From positions 2,604,001-2,668,000 of the forward strand of contig JAEBUN010000001.1 in NCBI GenBank assembly GCA_023014365.1: a stretch of DNA of 64,000 bases. Direction: 5' to 3'. A program made the position numbers and the translations under genes. The notes beneath the pieces were generated by a model. It had not been told where the DNA came from and did no database searches. It worked only from the letters and a program-made list of their open reading frames with translations. Shown here piece by piece: positions 1 through 12,996 of this stretch. The stretch's first letter is position 1, and the number at the start of each line of letters is the position of its first letter. The DNA comes from Lepiota brunneoincarnata. Taxonomy: Eukaryota; Basidiomycota; Agaricomycetes; Agaricales; Agaricaceae.

Positions 1-1715
<1,715 letters not shown>

Positions 1716-1876
1716 TCTGGATGTTTCGGGAGATTTGAGGGGGGATTTATAATATCTATGAGACCTTCCAGACTTTAAGAAGGGCCGTCATTAAACCTGC
1801 GAAGTGGAGTTGCAGACAGACGGATTGTATAGTTTCCTAGTTAGGGATAGGTCCAGCACGTGTTCCAGTCGGACCA

Positions 1877-3473
1877 ATGAGCTTTCCAAAGTCTTTCCAG
1901 CAGCTTCTCTTCTATCCTCTCCAAATGTCCCCTCTATTGGTTGCGGGCATCGTCCTTTATTATTTCGTTGCCGTTGTCTCGACCCTTTCCTTTGCTCAGC
2001 CATTTGACTCCATAACCAACACCATAAATACCAGATCCGAGAAGACTTGGTTATGGGGTTGGGCATGGGGCTCAGAAGGTACTGTCTCGATAGTTGACCA
2101 TGCACCGGTTATTTCATATGCTTCGAGGCCAGGTATGTAGATAAACCCAATCTTTAGACGGCCCGGTCTGAACCACGGCGTAGCTGCGTTCGGTGCAGAG
2201 ATAGATGAGCCCATTCTGGGTTATGTCATTCCCCTTTCTTCATTTACAGCCCCATGCACACACAATCAAACCACCAACCTTAAACTCCCGCAGAATAGTG
2301 GATGTCCGACTCTATGCATCACTGGCCCGAACAAACCCACTGATACTTGGATCGCACTGGTACAACGTGGACAGTGTGAATTCGTCAAGAAGGTCCGAGA
2401 GGCGCAGCGCCTCGGTGCAAGGGCTGTCGTGGTAGGTGGAGAGGACCCAGCGATATCTGGGTATCCAGATACCCTTGTCAATATGTACAGTCCAGGTTGG
2501 CATCCTTGGTTTTCCGAGTTAAATATTCCGCACGTCTTACCTACCCCACAGAAGACTCCTCTGATATCAAGATTGCCGCCACGTACATCAAATACTCGGA
2601 TTACATGCAACTTTATACGCTCATTGCCTCCTCCAATACCTCACATTCGGGCTTGCGCACGCACTCTCTCTTAATTACTGCAGAATATTCTGCTTGGGAA
2701 TGGTACTCGTGAGCACTCCTTTCACTGCATCATCAGAACGTATCAGTCACTCATGGAGGATTCAGGCCGATCATAACTTTCATCATCATCTTGCTTCTGC
2801 CTTCCATCCTCACATTTATCACCCTACTCATCCATCGCGTCCGGGCCGCACGAGCGGCCCAGCGTGAGCGTGCTCCAGAAGACATTGTGCGGCGGTTGCC
2901 ATGGCGGGTGTATACCGGCAATGGGTGGGAGAAACACGAAGGTAATGAGCCCGTCGACGGCGTACCTGCCGTCCTGTCGTCCGAGGTTGACCTGGAGGAG
3001 GGAATGCCACCGTCAGAGGAGACGTCGTCCAACAAGACGCCGGATTCTACGCATGGATCCGATGATGCGTCTACGTCCCACCCATCTGCACCAGAGGAAC
3101 AACCCTGGTTCGAGTCTCAGCTCGAATGTGCTATATGTCTCTCTGAGTTTACTAAGGGAGATAAAGTTCGCGTCCTGCCTTGCCATCATATCTTCCATCT
3201 TAGTGAGATAGATGAGTGGCTAATTCAGCGGAAGAAACTCGTATGTTCACTCCACTCCATTCCCGGGCATGCTTCTCACGACGTTGGTCTGTTCAGTGTC
3301 CTATATGCAAGGCTGATGTGACTCAGCCCCCTCCGGAAACGCCTCCAGACACGACACCTTCACCACCAAGCCACAACTCTCACAATGATACACCCGTAAG
3401 ACCTCCATCACGCGCACAAGATGCGACAGAACGAACGCCATTATTGGTCCATGACACTGAAGGAGATGATTGA
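1877..3473 (+). CDS. PA domain / RING-H2 transmembrane E3 ubiquitin ligase
   Basis: Predicted endomembrane E3 ubiquitin ligase of the RNF13/GRAIL type. Five exons (1877-2132, 2184-2495, 2552-2708, 2766-3240, 3297-3473) keep one frame and give 458 residues. Order: N-terminal hydrophobic signal/anchor (about 15-40); protease-associated domain (about 90-200, with '[16 protein letters not shown]' and '[10 protein letters not shown]'); transmembrane helix near 243-262 ('[19 protein letters not shown]'); acidic Ser-rich linker; RING-H2 from about 363 with C-x2-C, the 'LPCHHIFH' block and a closing C-P-I-C pair that is created only when intron 3241-3296 is removed. The tail ends '[14 protein letters not shown]'. 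Intron 2133-2183 removes an in-frame TAG, which fixes that boundary. The substrate is unknown. Confidence 0.9.
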
Positions 3474-5198
3474 TTCCTCCGTCTCATCACGATATTTATT
3501 CCGTGCCATCTCTCCCGATTATCTGTAATATACCTAGGTGGAATGTAACATGTAGCGGCAGGGCTTAAAGCCCAGACTCGATGACGTAACGGTGGCCAGC
3601 ATGAGAAACCTTGAGAAACGTGGAGTGATCCCATCAGCAGACTTGTTGGCTTTTAAACATTCATCCTACATGTGATGTTTTCTTCGGGCTCCATGTCCGA
3701 GGAGAGAGTCACCTGCGAGCTGAGTTGCGGTGAGCATGTGAATCCGGTTCTCGTGTCCTGGGCAATAAGCAGATGATAGACGCTTTGCTGTGATGACCCT
3801 CCATTCCTCCACGGCCCAGGAGCTGGGAAAGTGGCCACCACGCGCCGGATGATGTCCATATATATACGATCCCATCGAAAGCTTTTGGGAACAAGCCAGG
3901 AGGAAAGACAATAAGAACCAGGTACGCATGCGTTAAACATTTCTATTCTGGGTCCATTTTGGTGATTTGGTATTGATTAGTTATGTACTTAAACGGGCAC
4001 CTGCTTTTATTAGAGCGACCTTATTGTTGGCTGGCAGGCCCCTCATTTCCGCCAGCGACAAACTGGCGGACTGGTATAGAAATCGCAAAGGATCTTTTGA
4101 GTCCATGGTGGACCAACGCTGGCGTTGTGGCATATTAAACGACCGTGGTGAGAGTATCATGAGAGAGAGAGAGAGAGAGAGGAGAGATCGTCGTGACGCG
4201 CTTTCAGGGTCGTTGTGTGGTTCATCAACATTCCACATTGACACGATCTACCGAATCTTATAAACAAATTACGATTGCGCCCAGCAGTTCGACTTCGTGT
4301 GACTTTGGAGGGGTGGATCCGGTGGGGGTATGGGTGGTAAGTACACCCGGCCTTTTTGTGGACAACCCCCGGTCAATCCGACCTCCGAACAGACCTTATT
4401 GTCACCTGGCACTGTTTATTGTTTCCGTTTGGGCGGTCCGATTGGGGGCTCATTGGCCTGGTTTGCCTTGATTGTCGCGGGATTCTTCGTTGTTCGGTGC
4501 TTAGCCCGACCGTCTATTCGGCTGTTGGGTAGACTGGTCCCTGTACCAGGGAAAGTCTGGTTCCGGCCTGTGCGTATCAGCTTACCAGATATGTATGCTC
4601 TGAATCAAGCCCCGGGCTCGTCCAGCCTTTTTTTTTTTTGTTCTCTGCCATCAACTTGCCGTGTCCCGGAAGTTTGAGGAGCAAGCTTGGGTGGACCGTG
4701 GTCGAACATCGTTTCCTCACTCGGTTCGCGTATTCCCCTCTCGCTCCCACTTGCTACCACTACACATACAAATCTGCGACGCAGAATCTCAACACGCGTA
4801 TCAAATCAACGCCTCCTCCGCAATCAAAAAATCACACGACGCACATTGTTTCGCTAGGTTCTAGAGGGGGATTTATCAGGAAGTCCTGGCATTTGGAATT
4901 GACCCGCTCACTTGGACTTCCCAAATAGACCTGTCAACCAGACCAGTCCGTCTGTGTGTCCCATCCAATCTCGTGTCCCTGCGCCTTGTCCTAAGCGGCC
5001 TGGTCGCTTTCCGCTTTTTATTTCTACCCCTCATTGTTTTTGAAGGTTGATATAGGGTGGGTGGAAAGCCCAGTGTTGTGATCGTGTTTTCGGTTCCCAA
5101 AAGGACAAACTATATCTTATCCCAATTCTTTTGTCGCTGGGCTCGCTCAAGCCACCCTCTCTTCCACTCCCCGTCCTTCACACACATCGAGGGGAACA
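3474..5198. other. Intergenic region, no gene seen (1.7 kb)
   Basis: The short open frames here have no recognisable motifs. It contains the 3' flank of the RING gene, a GA microsatellite at 4161-4180, a T-run near 4628-4640, and the CT-rich leader of the CCCH gene just before 5199. I see no RNA gene or transposon. Confidence 0.6.
4161..4180. repeat. (GA)10 microsatellite
   Basis: Ten perfect GA units in the intergenic region, followed by the imperfect continuation GGAGAG. It is a simple repeat prone to slippage; no function is implied. Confidence 0.95.
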
Positions 5199-6972
5199 AT
5201 GACGACTAGAGCGAAGAAACAGCCCCCACTCAAGAAACGGCACAGTGCGTATCTTGATTGTCTTTTTATAACCCTTATCTTCGACTTGTTCTTGTCTTTG
5301 CCGGCCCAAATGACGACGGGACTGACTTGATTCTCAGCGAAACCTTGTAAATTCTTTCAGTTCGGACGGTGCCCACACACCGCTGATGTGTGCAATTTCG
5401 CGCATGTTTCGGTCATTCCTTGCCTGAGTCAACCTCCAAGAGCACCAGCGGGAATGGTACCTCCGTGCAAACCTTATCAAGCCGGACAGTACGTTGGTGA
5501 GGGAGTTTGTGTGTATGGTCATCCTCCTGGTGAGTAAAAGAGTCGACTAGTGGAGGGTTTAGCTTATTGACGTCATCCCAGACGTGAGCGCGTTGAACAT
5601 TCAGATGAATAATATGCAGCTAAGCCCAACATCACCTATTTCGCCTGGTATGTCTCTCTTCGCACATCTGGCTGCTCTAGAGAGGGCTTATGGAGCCCAC
5701 AGGGACGCCTTTCAGCGGGGATTACCATTATCCGAGCCCATATACTGGCTCCTACCCACCCTACTACCAAACATGGCCTCCAAGCCCGTACCACGAGCAC
5801 TCAGGGCCAATTACAGGGAATGGCAACCAAAACACGTGTTCCGACTCGCCCTCCATCTCCGCCTCGGCCTCAACCTCGACTGACGGCATCTCACAACTGA
5901 GTACTCCGGGCGGGATGGGCATGGGTGTAAGCCACAAGTGCGACCACGACGATGTTGCTGTCGTCACTGAAGATCCACAGTTTGCAGAACACGCACACAC
6001 CCATCAGTCGCGGATCCATGTTCTTGACATGGATGCTCTGTCCTCAGGGTCGCATGGTATTGGTATCAGTCCCACCAGCGTGTATCCGCTGACCCCTCCC
6101 CCGCCTTGGGATGCTCCGTGCGTGCATTATTGCTCGCATGCGAGCGCCACTCCCGTGTTTGGTGGTGACGTCGGTGGGGATTGCAAGGGCTCCCGAACCA
6201 ACCCACCTACGCGCAGCTCTTCGAGGGCTAGTTCGCGAAGCAAGCTCACAAAGTACAAAAGTACGTTCCATTTTTTTTTGCTTTGCGTGCTATTGTCTCG
6301 TTAACTCAAATTGGGTGCTTATTGTCTAGCTAAGCCATGCAAATTCTTCAACACCGAGAATGGTTGTCCTAGTGGTGATAGCTGCACGTTGTATGTCGCT
6401 CGCGACTAGAAAGGTGACATGATAAACTGATAAGTTTAATTATAGCATACACGATGCAAGTATCCCACCTGTACCTCCTGTCATTCGGAGTCATTCGAAG
6501 AGCCCTGATGCACCCGGGAATGGAGGAGACAATGATAAAGCGAACATGGAATATGACAAAGATAAAGAGAAGGACAAGGACAAGTCACAGGCGGAGGAGA
6601 GAGACAATAAGAATCCGAAAAGGAACTTTTTCCCCATCACCTGGCGTGTGATTGGTGGAGGTGTGCTGATTGGAGGTAGACGGATGTCGAACGCAGGGGA
6701 GATTCAACATTACTATCAGGATGCTGAGGGCTTGGCCACGGTGACAGCGGAGAGTCTTGTCCGGGTTGACGATGATGGATTGGTGAAGGGTCAAAAGAAG
6801 GGGTTGCGGTCTAGTATATTCTCGCGGCCAAGGTCGAGATCGATCTCGAGCCCGTCTACTGGTCCTGTGGATGGGATTGGTAAGAATAATGACAATGTGA
6901 GTGCCGTCTGTTTCTTGAAGGTGTGTGTGGTTGATTCGTTTCTGGTAGCTGTTCGCCGCGGAATCGCCTTGA
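5199..6972 (+). CDS. CCCH-type zinc finger protein
   Basis: Probable RNA-binding protein with CCCH zinc fingers. Seven exons (5199-5244, 5338-5529, 5582-5647, 5703-6260, 6330-6390, 6446-6896, 6949-6972). The first finger is 'CKFFQFGRCPHTADVCNFAH' near residue 18; a degenerate Cys/His block 'CKPYQAGQYVGEGVCVYGH' follows; the third, 'CKFFNTENGCPSGDSCTLIH'-like, is rebuilt across two introns near 6261-6445. Between them lies a Ser/Pro/Tyr-rich low-complexity linker. The C-terminal third has a charged KDKEKDK stretch and the block 'FPITWRVIGGG'. The last intron is a choice: removing 6897-6948 adds 'LFAAESP' and stops at 6972, while reading through stops at 6992. The target RNA is unknown. Confidence 0.85.
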
Positions 6973-7623
6973 ATAAGGGCCCCCGCATATGATCTAATGA
7001 AAAGCTCATATGACTATTCTTCCTACCAAATTGGTTTTGATCTTTGGTTTCGGCCTTGCCTTCGTCTTCATTCCTGGCCCACACTTTAGTTTCGCCTTGG
7101 GTTACCCTTTGGACCCATATTCCTGATGTCCTTGTTTTTTGTCGCTTCGATCTTCTGCTGGAACGCCCACCTCTTTGTCATTTTCCTCATACATGTACGC
7201 AATCTTGTCTATAGTCTACTCTGCTTGTATCAAATGATAATCTGGCCATCCATTCAATAATCAATAGGGACTCGTAGTTAATCAAGGGGTACGGCTATCA
7301 GATAAGATGGTATCAAGGTTCAATTAGTATTTCAAAGCTGGTCTAAAGCCGCTTAGTCAACCACTACCTGACCCGTGTTTCGGAACTCTCCACATCCCTC
7401 TTATATGTGCCTTCACGTCAAGATCCACTTCTGTTGGAGGCACCATCCAACCTAATAACAATCATGCGTATGATATATTATTGTTTCTTCAAAAATTTCG
7501 GGCTATATACGACTCGAGCTGCGAACAAGAATATACCTAAGCAAGCTACTACATTAGACAAAATCGTACAAAGGAAAAGAATATTTATGAAAGGACTGAA
7601 AAGGTTAAAGAGGACGCTCAGCG
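6973..7623. other. Intergenic, convergent 3' flanks
   Basis: Space between the convergent CCCH gene and the 7TM gene. It is AT-rich, with pyrimidine runs such as a T-run near 7134-7140 and an A-rich patch near 7560-7580. No gene is supported; 7407-7796 on the + strand is mostly antisense to the last exon of the 7TM gene. Confidence 0.5.
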
Positions 7624-9098
7624 TTAGTCAACTATATGGCCTCTCTTTTTGGTGTAAGAAGAAGTTTCAGCGTCCACAATCGTGCTTCCATATTCTCTGC
7701 TTATCATCACGCCGCCACTTCCAGAGTGCTTCCCGGTTCCCATCCTGTTCATTTCGATTGGCATGGTTGAATCTCCGCCGACTGTTGAGCGAGTAGGATA
7801 TGCGAATGATATGGCGTCTGGCAAGCCGTGCACCATTCCAATACCCACTCTCGCAATGACCAAAAGAGGCGTCATGACCTATAATGATGTGAAGAAGTAA
7901 GTGGGTGTGATCGTTGTCAATGGAAGTGAGAGTGAGTGAATTTACCGCAAGTTGCGTGGTAATATCTATCAAATTCAGGGCTAGCACGCTACCACTCTCG
8001 TAGACCGCGAGCATAACAATTGTCATCGCAGCGAAGAGTGCCCCAGATTCGACAATGGTGAAGATGACTGAAAGATACGTGTTCCTGGTGCCCGAGATGG
8101 ACTTGACCTTATTTCCCATGTACCATAGTCGGCCAGCAATGGCGAAGGTGACACATATGTTGACTATCAAGTCCAAAATCCAGCCAACAGGTCCAATGCG
8201 GACGATGGCGGGGGACTCGATGTCGACGCCCGGCTGCGCTAACATACCAGTCGCGGCATAGGCGGTTCCTATCGCAAAGGTTTGTAAGTGGGCTGATGTT
8301 GATTAAAAGACGGTAATTACCCATATGGGCCATTTCTACGACCAGCTGGGAGTGAAAAGGATTAGTAATCTTTTTTGGTATCCAGCACGCAAGGAATGCC
8401 TCACCGGAAAGACTATAATTTTCCAGTTGCGAGCCCAGACCACGTATAGACGCCAAATCTAACGGACAAGAATGAGACGGCGAACCATCTGGGATAGACC
8501 GTTCCGACGTACCAACACTAGATCCTGCAGGAAGACCTAAGATATGACAGGTGGTTAGGACAGTGTTCTTGCGCCCAATGGGAAAGACACTTACCGCGGT
8601 ATCGTACAGAACGGTTTTTGCGACAGCTTTTCCGGCGGAATAATTTGCCCAATAGAGGATGGAGTACAGAGGGGGTTCAGGATTCGGGACCCGAATGAAG
8701 GCATCCAAGAGCTGTGTCCAAGGACAGAGATATGTGTGCGGTTCCCATCAAGAAGAGGACAGTAGAAGTGAGGGCCAACAGCCTTGTATGATGAACAACG
8801 GGTTAAATCATATTATCAATTTGGTAGCGAATGGGTGGCGTACTTTGGATTCTCGAGCCTCTTGAACAGGACAAACATTGCTACCCCGTAGATAATGCAG
8901 CTGTGCTTGCGATGAGGCTAAATTGTATATAGGAACAGGGGCGGGCACTCACTTCATGCCTGTTTGAATAGGCAACAACAATTTCATACATATGATGCGA
9001 CCTTAATCGAATGAATACATACCCCAAAGACTTGTTTCGACCCAGATGCTGATGATAGCATTTTCGTCCAGTCTTGGGAGGGCGGGAGGAGATGCCAT
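7624..9098 (-). CDS. 7TM-like integral membrane protein (Agaricomycete family), one frame break
   Basis: Multi-pass membrane protein of a large Agaricomycete family with no established function. ATG at 9096-9098 (MASPPALPRLDENAI...). The exons give hydrophobic blocks 'CIIYGVAMFVLFKRL', 'LLALTSTVLFLMGTAHISL', 'VFLQDLVLIWRLYVVWARNW', 'GWILDLIVNICVTFAIAGRL', 'LSVIFTIVESGALFAAMTIVML' and 'LVIARVGIGMVHG', then a cytosolic Ser/Gly-rich tail. Exon 2 appears to be a 7-base micro-exon (8953-8959). Most introns have good GT-AG ends. The frame of 'TAHISLSLDT' does not join that of 'LLDAFIRVPNPEPPLY' near 8715-8730, so there is either a one-base indel or a boundary I could not place. Confidence 0.75.
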
Positions 9099-9652
9099 GT
9101 TGCGGGGTGTTGTTTGTGGTGGTGGCCCTGTAACATCCTTAATATACCCCCCTCCCACCTCGCCCAATCCTCCGCATGGCTTCGTCCGTCCACCCAGATC
9201 GGTGTCAGTGACAGGGTGTCATCAGGCTGACCGGCTTGGCCGTGGAGATCCGGCCAACCACTCGTTATGGATGGGCTATAAATAGACTCATCTTTGGATG
9301 CCTTGATGATCGGCCACCAATACCATGGCTGTGCTTGCCTTGTACGGGGGAAGCATAGTCAAGGAAACGAGAGTGGGCGATCCAGGAAGGCTGGTAGGGT
9401 AGTCTAATCGTCGACAGTGCGACTTGCATGCGAGGGGATGACATGCGACTAGATGAAACGTTTCAAACATTGCCAGCGCCATGCACACCTTATCATCTGA
9501 TCTCGATATACTTTGGCCCAGGGTATCACAACCGGTGCACCTGTAGTGGCACACATGTGACTCAAGGAAGAATATCTAAGATCTTTTACAAATATTTAGC
9601 TATTAATCCTTCTTCAGGCCGTCAGTAACTCTTCCTACCTCTTTCCATCTGA
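9099..9652. other. Intergenic with candidate promoter
   Basis: Promoter space between the 7TM gene (-) and the acyltransferase region (+). It holds a TATA-like box at 9276-9285 facing the + strand and an AT-rich stretch near 9575-9605. No gene was recognised. Confidence 0.45.
9276..9285 (+). promoter_or_regulatory. TATA-box candidate
   Basis: The sequence CTATAAATAG is a near-perfect TATA element on the + strand, about 370 bases before the first plausible coding exon of the acyltransferase region. Whether it drives that gene is inference. Confidence 0.35.
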
Positions 9653-9689
9653 TTGGGCTGCACTTGGCATCATGCATCCTCTCGAGGAC

Positions 9690-11541
9690 GAGCCAGCAAT
9701 GGCAACCCCTGGTTCGAGGCCAACCCGTCGAATACACAAGGCAAGTGTCACAACCGCACTCAATCGAAAATGCTCCGAGTAACCCATACATCTCAGGCCA
9801 TTGTTGGGCTCCGAACTCATGAACGATCAGTTTAGCCAATGTTTCGACGGGCAAGTCCTATAGCCTCTATCATATATCCTTGGCACAGATGTGTTTCTGT
9901 GAAGAATGGCCCAGTGTTGCATGGGTTTCACTTTCGAAACATCACTTCCATATACCCAATTCTGTGTTATGGTGCAGAACGCATGGGCACATCTGAGGTA
10001 AAATAAACATCCAAGTTTGAACTTCCATTCTTCTGATGCGTGATAGGTTTCGATGCCCAACCATCGGTGCCCAGTTGGAAAATATCCATGATCCTCAGCT
10101 CAGGTCCTGGGTATACAAGCCCGTTCTCGACGTCGAAGACGTACGAGGCTGGGTTACGCGCTCCGTCGAGATTATCAAGGAGCCTATTAGCGTCGAGGCC
10201 TTCATATGTCGCACCAATCAGCAGAAACTGGAAGATTCACCAGGAAATTTGATTATGCGATGCATCATATTCACCATCCCGGATCGAGAGAACTTATACG
10301 GGGTTTTCTTGCATGGATCTCATACCATTATGGATGCCAGACCTACTTTCCAGGCATTTCAAATGTTATGCGAAGAAATGTCGACGTCAAGCCCCAATCG
10401 AGCAACTCCCTTGGGGAACTGAGTGGAAAAACTTGCCGGTCGGTCCATGTAACAGCAACATGGAGGCCCCCGCGATAACTGGGACTCGAGTGGAATTGAA
10501 CTTCTAACCAAGGTCGGGGAGATACTCTCACTGAAACCAGTAAGTACAAACTTTCCGACGGTGTCATGGAGAATTAGGTCCAATGACCATGAACAGACTA
10601 CCAGGAGCTTGAGTCCGCCACACAAGAAGGATATCGTGAATCGCGGATTTCCAATTCGAGTCTTTACAATTATAAATGCGTCGGACAGCAAGGATGTGAT
10701 CAAGGCAGTCAAGGCGACAGGTTGCAGCATCAGCCATCTTATGGAAGGGCTGCGCAGGCTCTGGCCATTTGTAAGATGAACCCGGTGCCGGACGAAGAGA
10801 AGGACACAGCTCATGTGAAATTCCCGCTCACAATGTAGGTTCAGGGTATTTACAGCCTACACCTTTCTCTCCCTCTCTCAATTTTTTCCTCGCAGCTTCT
10901 CGTTGGCAAAATGGCTTACAGAGGAGCAAAAGTCAAAGGATCGAATGGTTTCAGCGATGGTCACAGCTCCCATTCGTATCAAGTATGCCGATATCGCAGC
11001 ACCCGCCACCTCCCCACGACAAAGGCTCTTGAATATAATGCAATCACTCAAAAAACAATACGACTTCTTTATGGAAAATCCTCATTTCCCACATCTCACA
11101 GCTGCTCAAATGAAACTGTATCCGCCCCGTGAGATGGGTATAATGGACAACCCCTTTGCCACCACTGTCACAAACCTCGGGATAATCGAACAGTTCACCC
11201 AATCTGAATGGTATCCCGGCGGGGATGCGACTAAGGAACCGATTTTTAGACTCCGTGAAATGTCATTTGGTCACCGTCTCACCGAGCCAAATCTGTGAGT
11301 CCTCGCTCCATTCGACTCTTGTCACATACCTTGCTCACAACTTGCAAGGCTCACCCATGTATGGAGCATGAATTCACAGACTTTTATCCAAATCCAGGTA
11401 CGTACCATCCCCACCCGTCGGGCAAAATATAGTTTGAAAGAGATGATATACAACCCCTAGGCACCCGATGTCTGGGATAGGGAATACTTGCAGACCTATG
11501 TAGAGGAAATTCGGAGACATGCGATGGACATCTTGATCTAG
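9690..11541 (+). pseudogene. Tri3-like CoA-dependent acyltransferase, frameshifted
   Basis: Related to trichothecene O-acetyltransferase/condensation-fold enzymes that acylate terpenoid alcohols. An upstream exon fragment near 9695-9740 reads 'QQWQPLVRGQPVEYTR', with a possible GC donor at 9741. The next exon starts at ATG 9913 or upstream: 'GFTFETSLPYTQFCVMVQNAWAHLR', then 'FRCPTIGAQLENI'. The catalytic motif is H-T-I-M-D (HxxxD) near 10321-10335. Later blocks are 'WGTEWKNLPVGP', 'WDSSGIELLTKVGEILSL', 'GFPIRVFTIINASDSKDVIKAVKATG', 'AAQALAICKMNPVPDE', 'PFATTVTNLGIIEQF' and a C-terminal 'APDVWDREYLQTYVEEIRRH' ending at 11541. The frame breaks at about 10398, 10467 and 10747, the last two in C or G runs, so it is either decaying or mis-sequenced. 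It sits beside the terpene synthase. Confidence 0.65.
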
Positions 11542-11559
11542 AATATCAGGGGTTGATTT

Positions 11560-11800
11560 TGTTAGCTCTCAGGCTCCATCTCTCGCTGCCGCAGGGAAAT
11601 TATTACTATCTGTGGCTGCTCAACAGAAGACCCTCTTGCCTTCTAGTTGGAACTTGGCGCGCCACCTCAGTATCAGCTGTGAGCCTTCCTACCCGCGGTG
11701 CCATGCTTCTTCTCTCCGTGATTTGTTGGATAGGCACCAACTCACTCTCAGGTGCTGTCGAATACTTCATCCGGGAGAAGGAAGGATCCTTGGCATGATC
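11560..11800 (+). pseudogene. Relic of alpha/beta hydrolase (paralogue of 20.2-21.5 kb gene)
   Basis: About 200 bases align by eye to the nucleophile-elbow region of the hydrolase at 20960-21130. Shared stretches include 'TTGGCGCGC.ACCT.AGTATCAGC' and 'CCATGCTTCTTCTCTC'. Translated, it reads 'NYYYLWLLNRR' or 'IIICGCSTED' in alternative frames where the intact gene has 'VIVSGDSAGG', so the catalytic serine is lost and the frame is broken. No start or flanking domain is visible. Confidence 0.7.
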
Positions 11801-12996
11801 AGAGATGTGTCGTTCTTGAGAGTTTGTGTTTTAATTTTTCCCGGCATCACGGCTATGTACATGCACTGTTTCTCACGCACTCTGGCCGGATCAAAATCTA
11901 TTTATCTGTTCTCGTCGCGCTGAAGGGTCAAGCACTTGACCCCTGACCGAAGGCTGATGACAAGTGATCAATGTTCTGGTGACCAACTCTAAGCCATGCG
12001 TTCTCGTCTTTCCGCAGCCCAGCGAATATCAGAATCTGAATTCTGCTGCAGTCCAGACTTAGCTCGTGGCATCTCTTCGGATAATACTCCTTCCATATCT
12101 TTGCAACAGAATTAGGCCGCAAAATTATCGCAGAGTGGGGCCCAAGCATGAGCCAAGAGCTCACAGGCTCTTGATTTGTCAACTTTATCAGCTGGAAGTG
12201 TGACATTGATTCATCTACTAGAATCAGAGTAACGTTCTACGTAAACCCAAGATCAAGAATTCCTCCCCAATGGGGATTAGGATGATGAGGGGGTTAAGGA
12301 GGAGAGTTTCGGAGACGTTGGAGAATAGGTGGGGAGGAGCTAGGGATGGACCGCGTCTCAAAGATGACATCTGTATCAGTAGAGCTTGAGCCTCCCGCCT
12401 GATACCCGAGCGCCAGAACGAAGAACGATGGTACGTCAGACAACAATAGAGGGTGAAGCAAACGACGCAGTACCTCCGCCTTTGGAGCTTAGAGAGGGAG
12501 GATTCCAGAAACAGAAGCGTTATTAGGATCATAAGCTTCAAGCCCGAAGAACACACTAGTGAGATCAGAGTCAAAAGAGGCTTGCAGCATCAAAACCTGA
12601 TCTCTAAGGGGGCGCCTTCATTGTGCATGCCCGCCCCTATGCCACCATGTGTCAAGAGATCCTGCTTCCCAGTAGAGATTGAAATCAGGAATGCTTGCAT
12701 ATGATACGGTGACTTTGTGGTGTGCGTTCGACTACGGCACGGTAATGATCAAGCCAAGGAACCCGGACGTTGTGGTATAACAACGATCACTTTGTGCCCT
12801 ACCGCGCTCGCTGTCATCAGTCCCTGTATTATCACAACAGACATTTTATATCCGAGATTTTCCAATGTATTGCCACAAAAGTGCTGGTATCAGTGGTATT
12901 TGCGCTTTGTGCTTTAGTAATACTGAGCTACACGATAGTGTCTGATGCTGGGAGATAAATATCATAAATATTGGTACTGTTCAGCACCTGCAACCG
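11801..12996. other. Intergenic, no gene seen (1.2 kb)
   Basis: This stretch follows the hydrolase relic and ends at the 3' end of the sesquiterpene synthase. The open frames on both strands (for example 12224-12574 minus, hydrophobic) have no recognisable family. It may be eroded duplicated DNA, but I cannot show its source. Confidence 0.45.

Noticed and set aside
2133..2157. In-frame stop (TAG) making the RING gene a pseudogene
   Set aside because: A 51-base intron, 2133-2183, with good ends removes the stop and joins 'SRP' to '[14 protein letters not shown]'.
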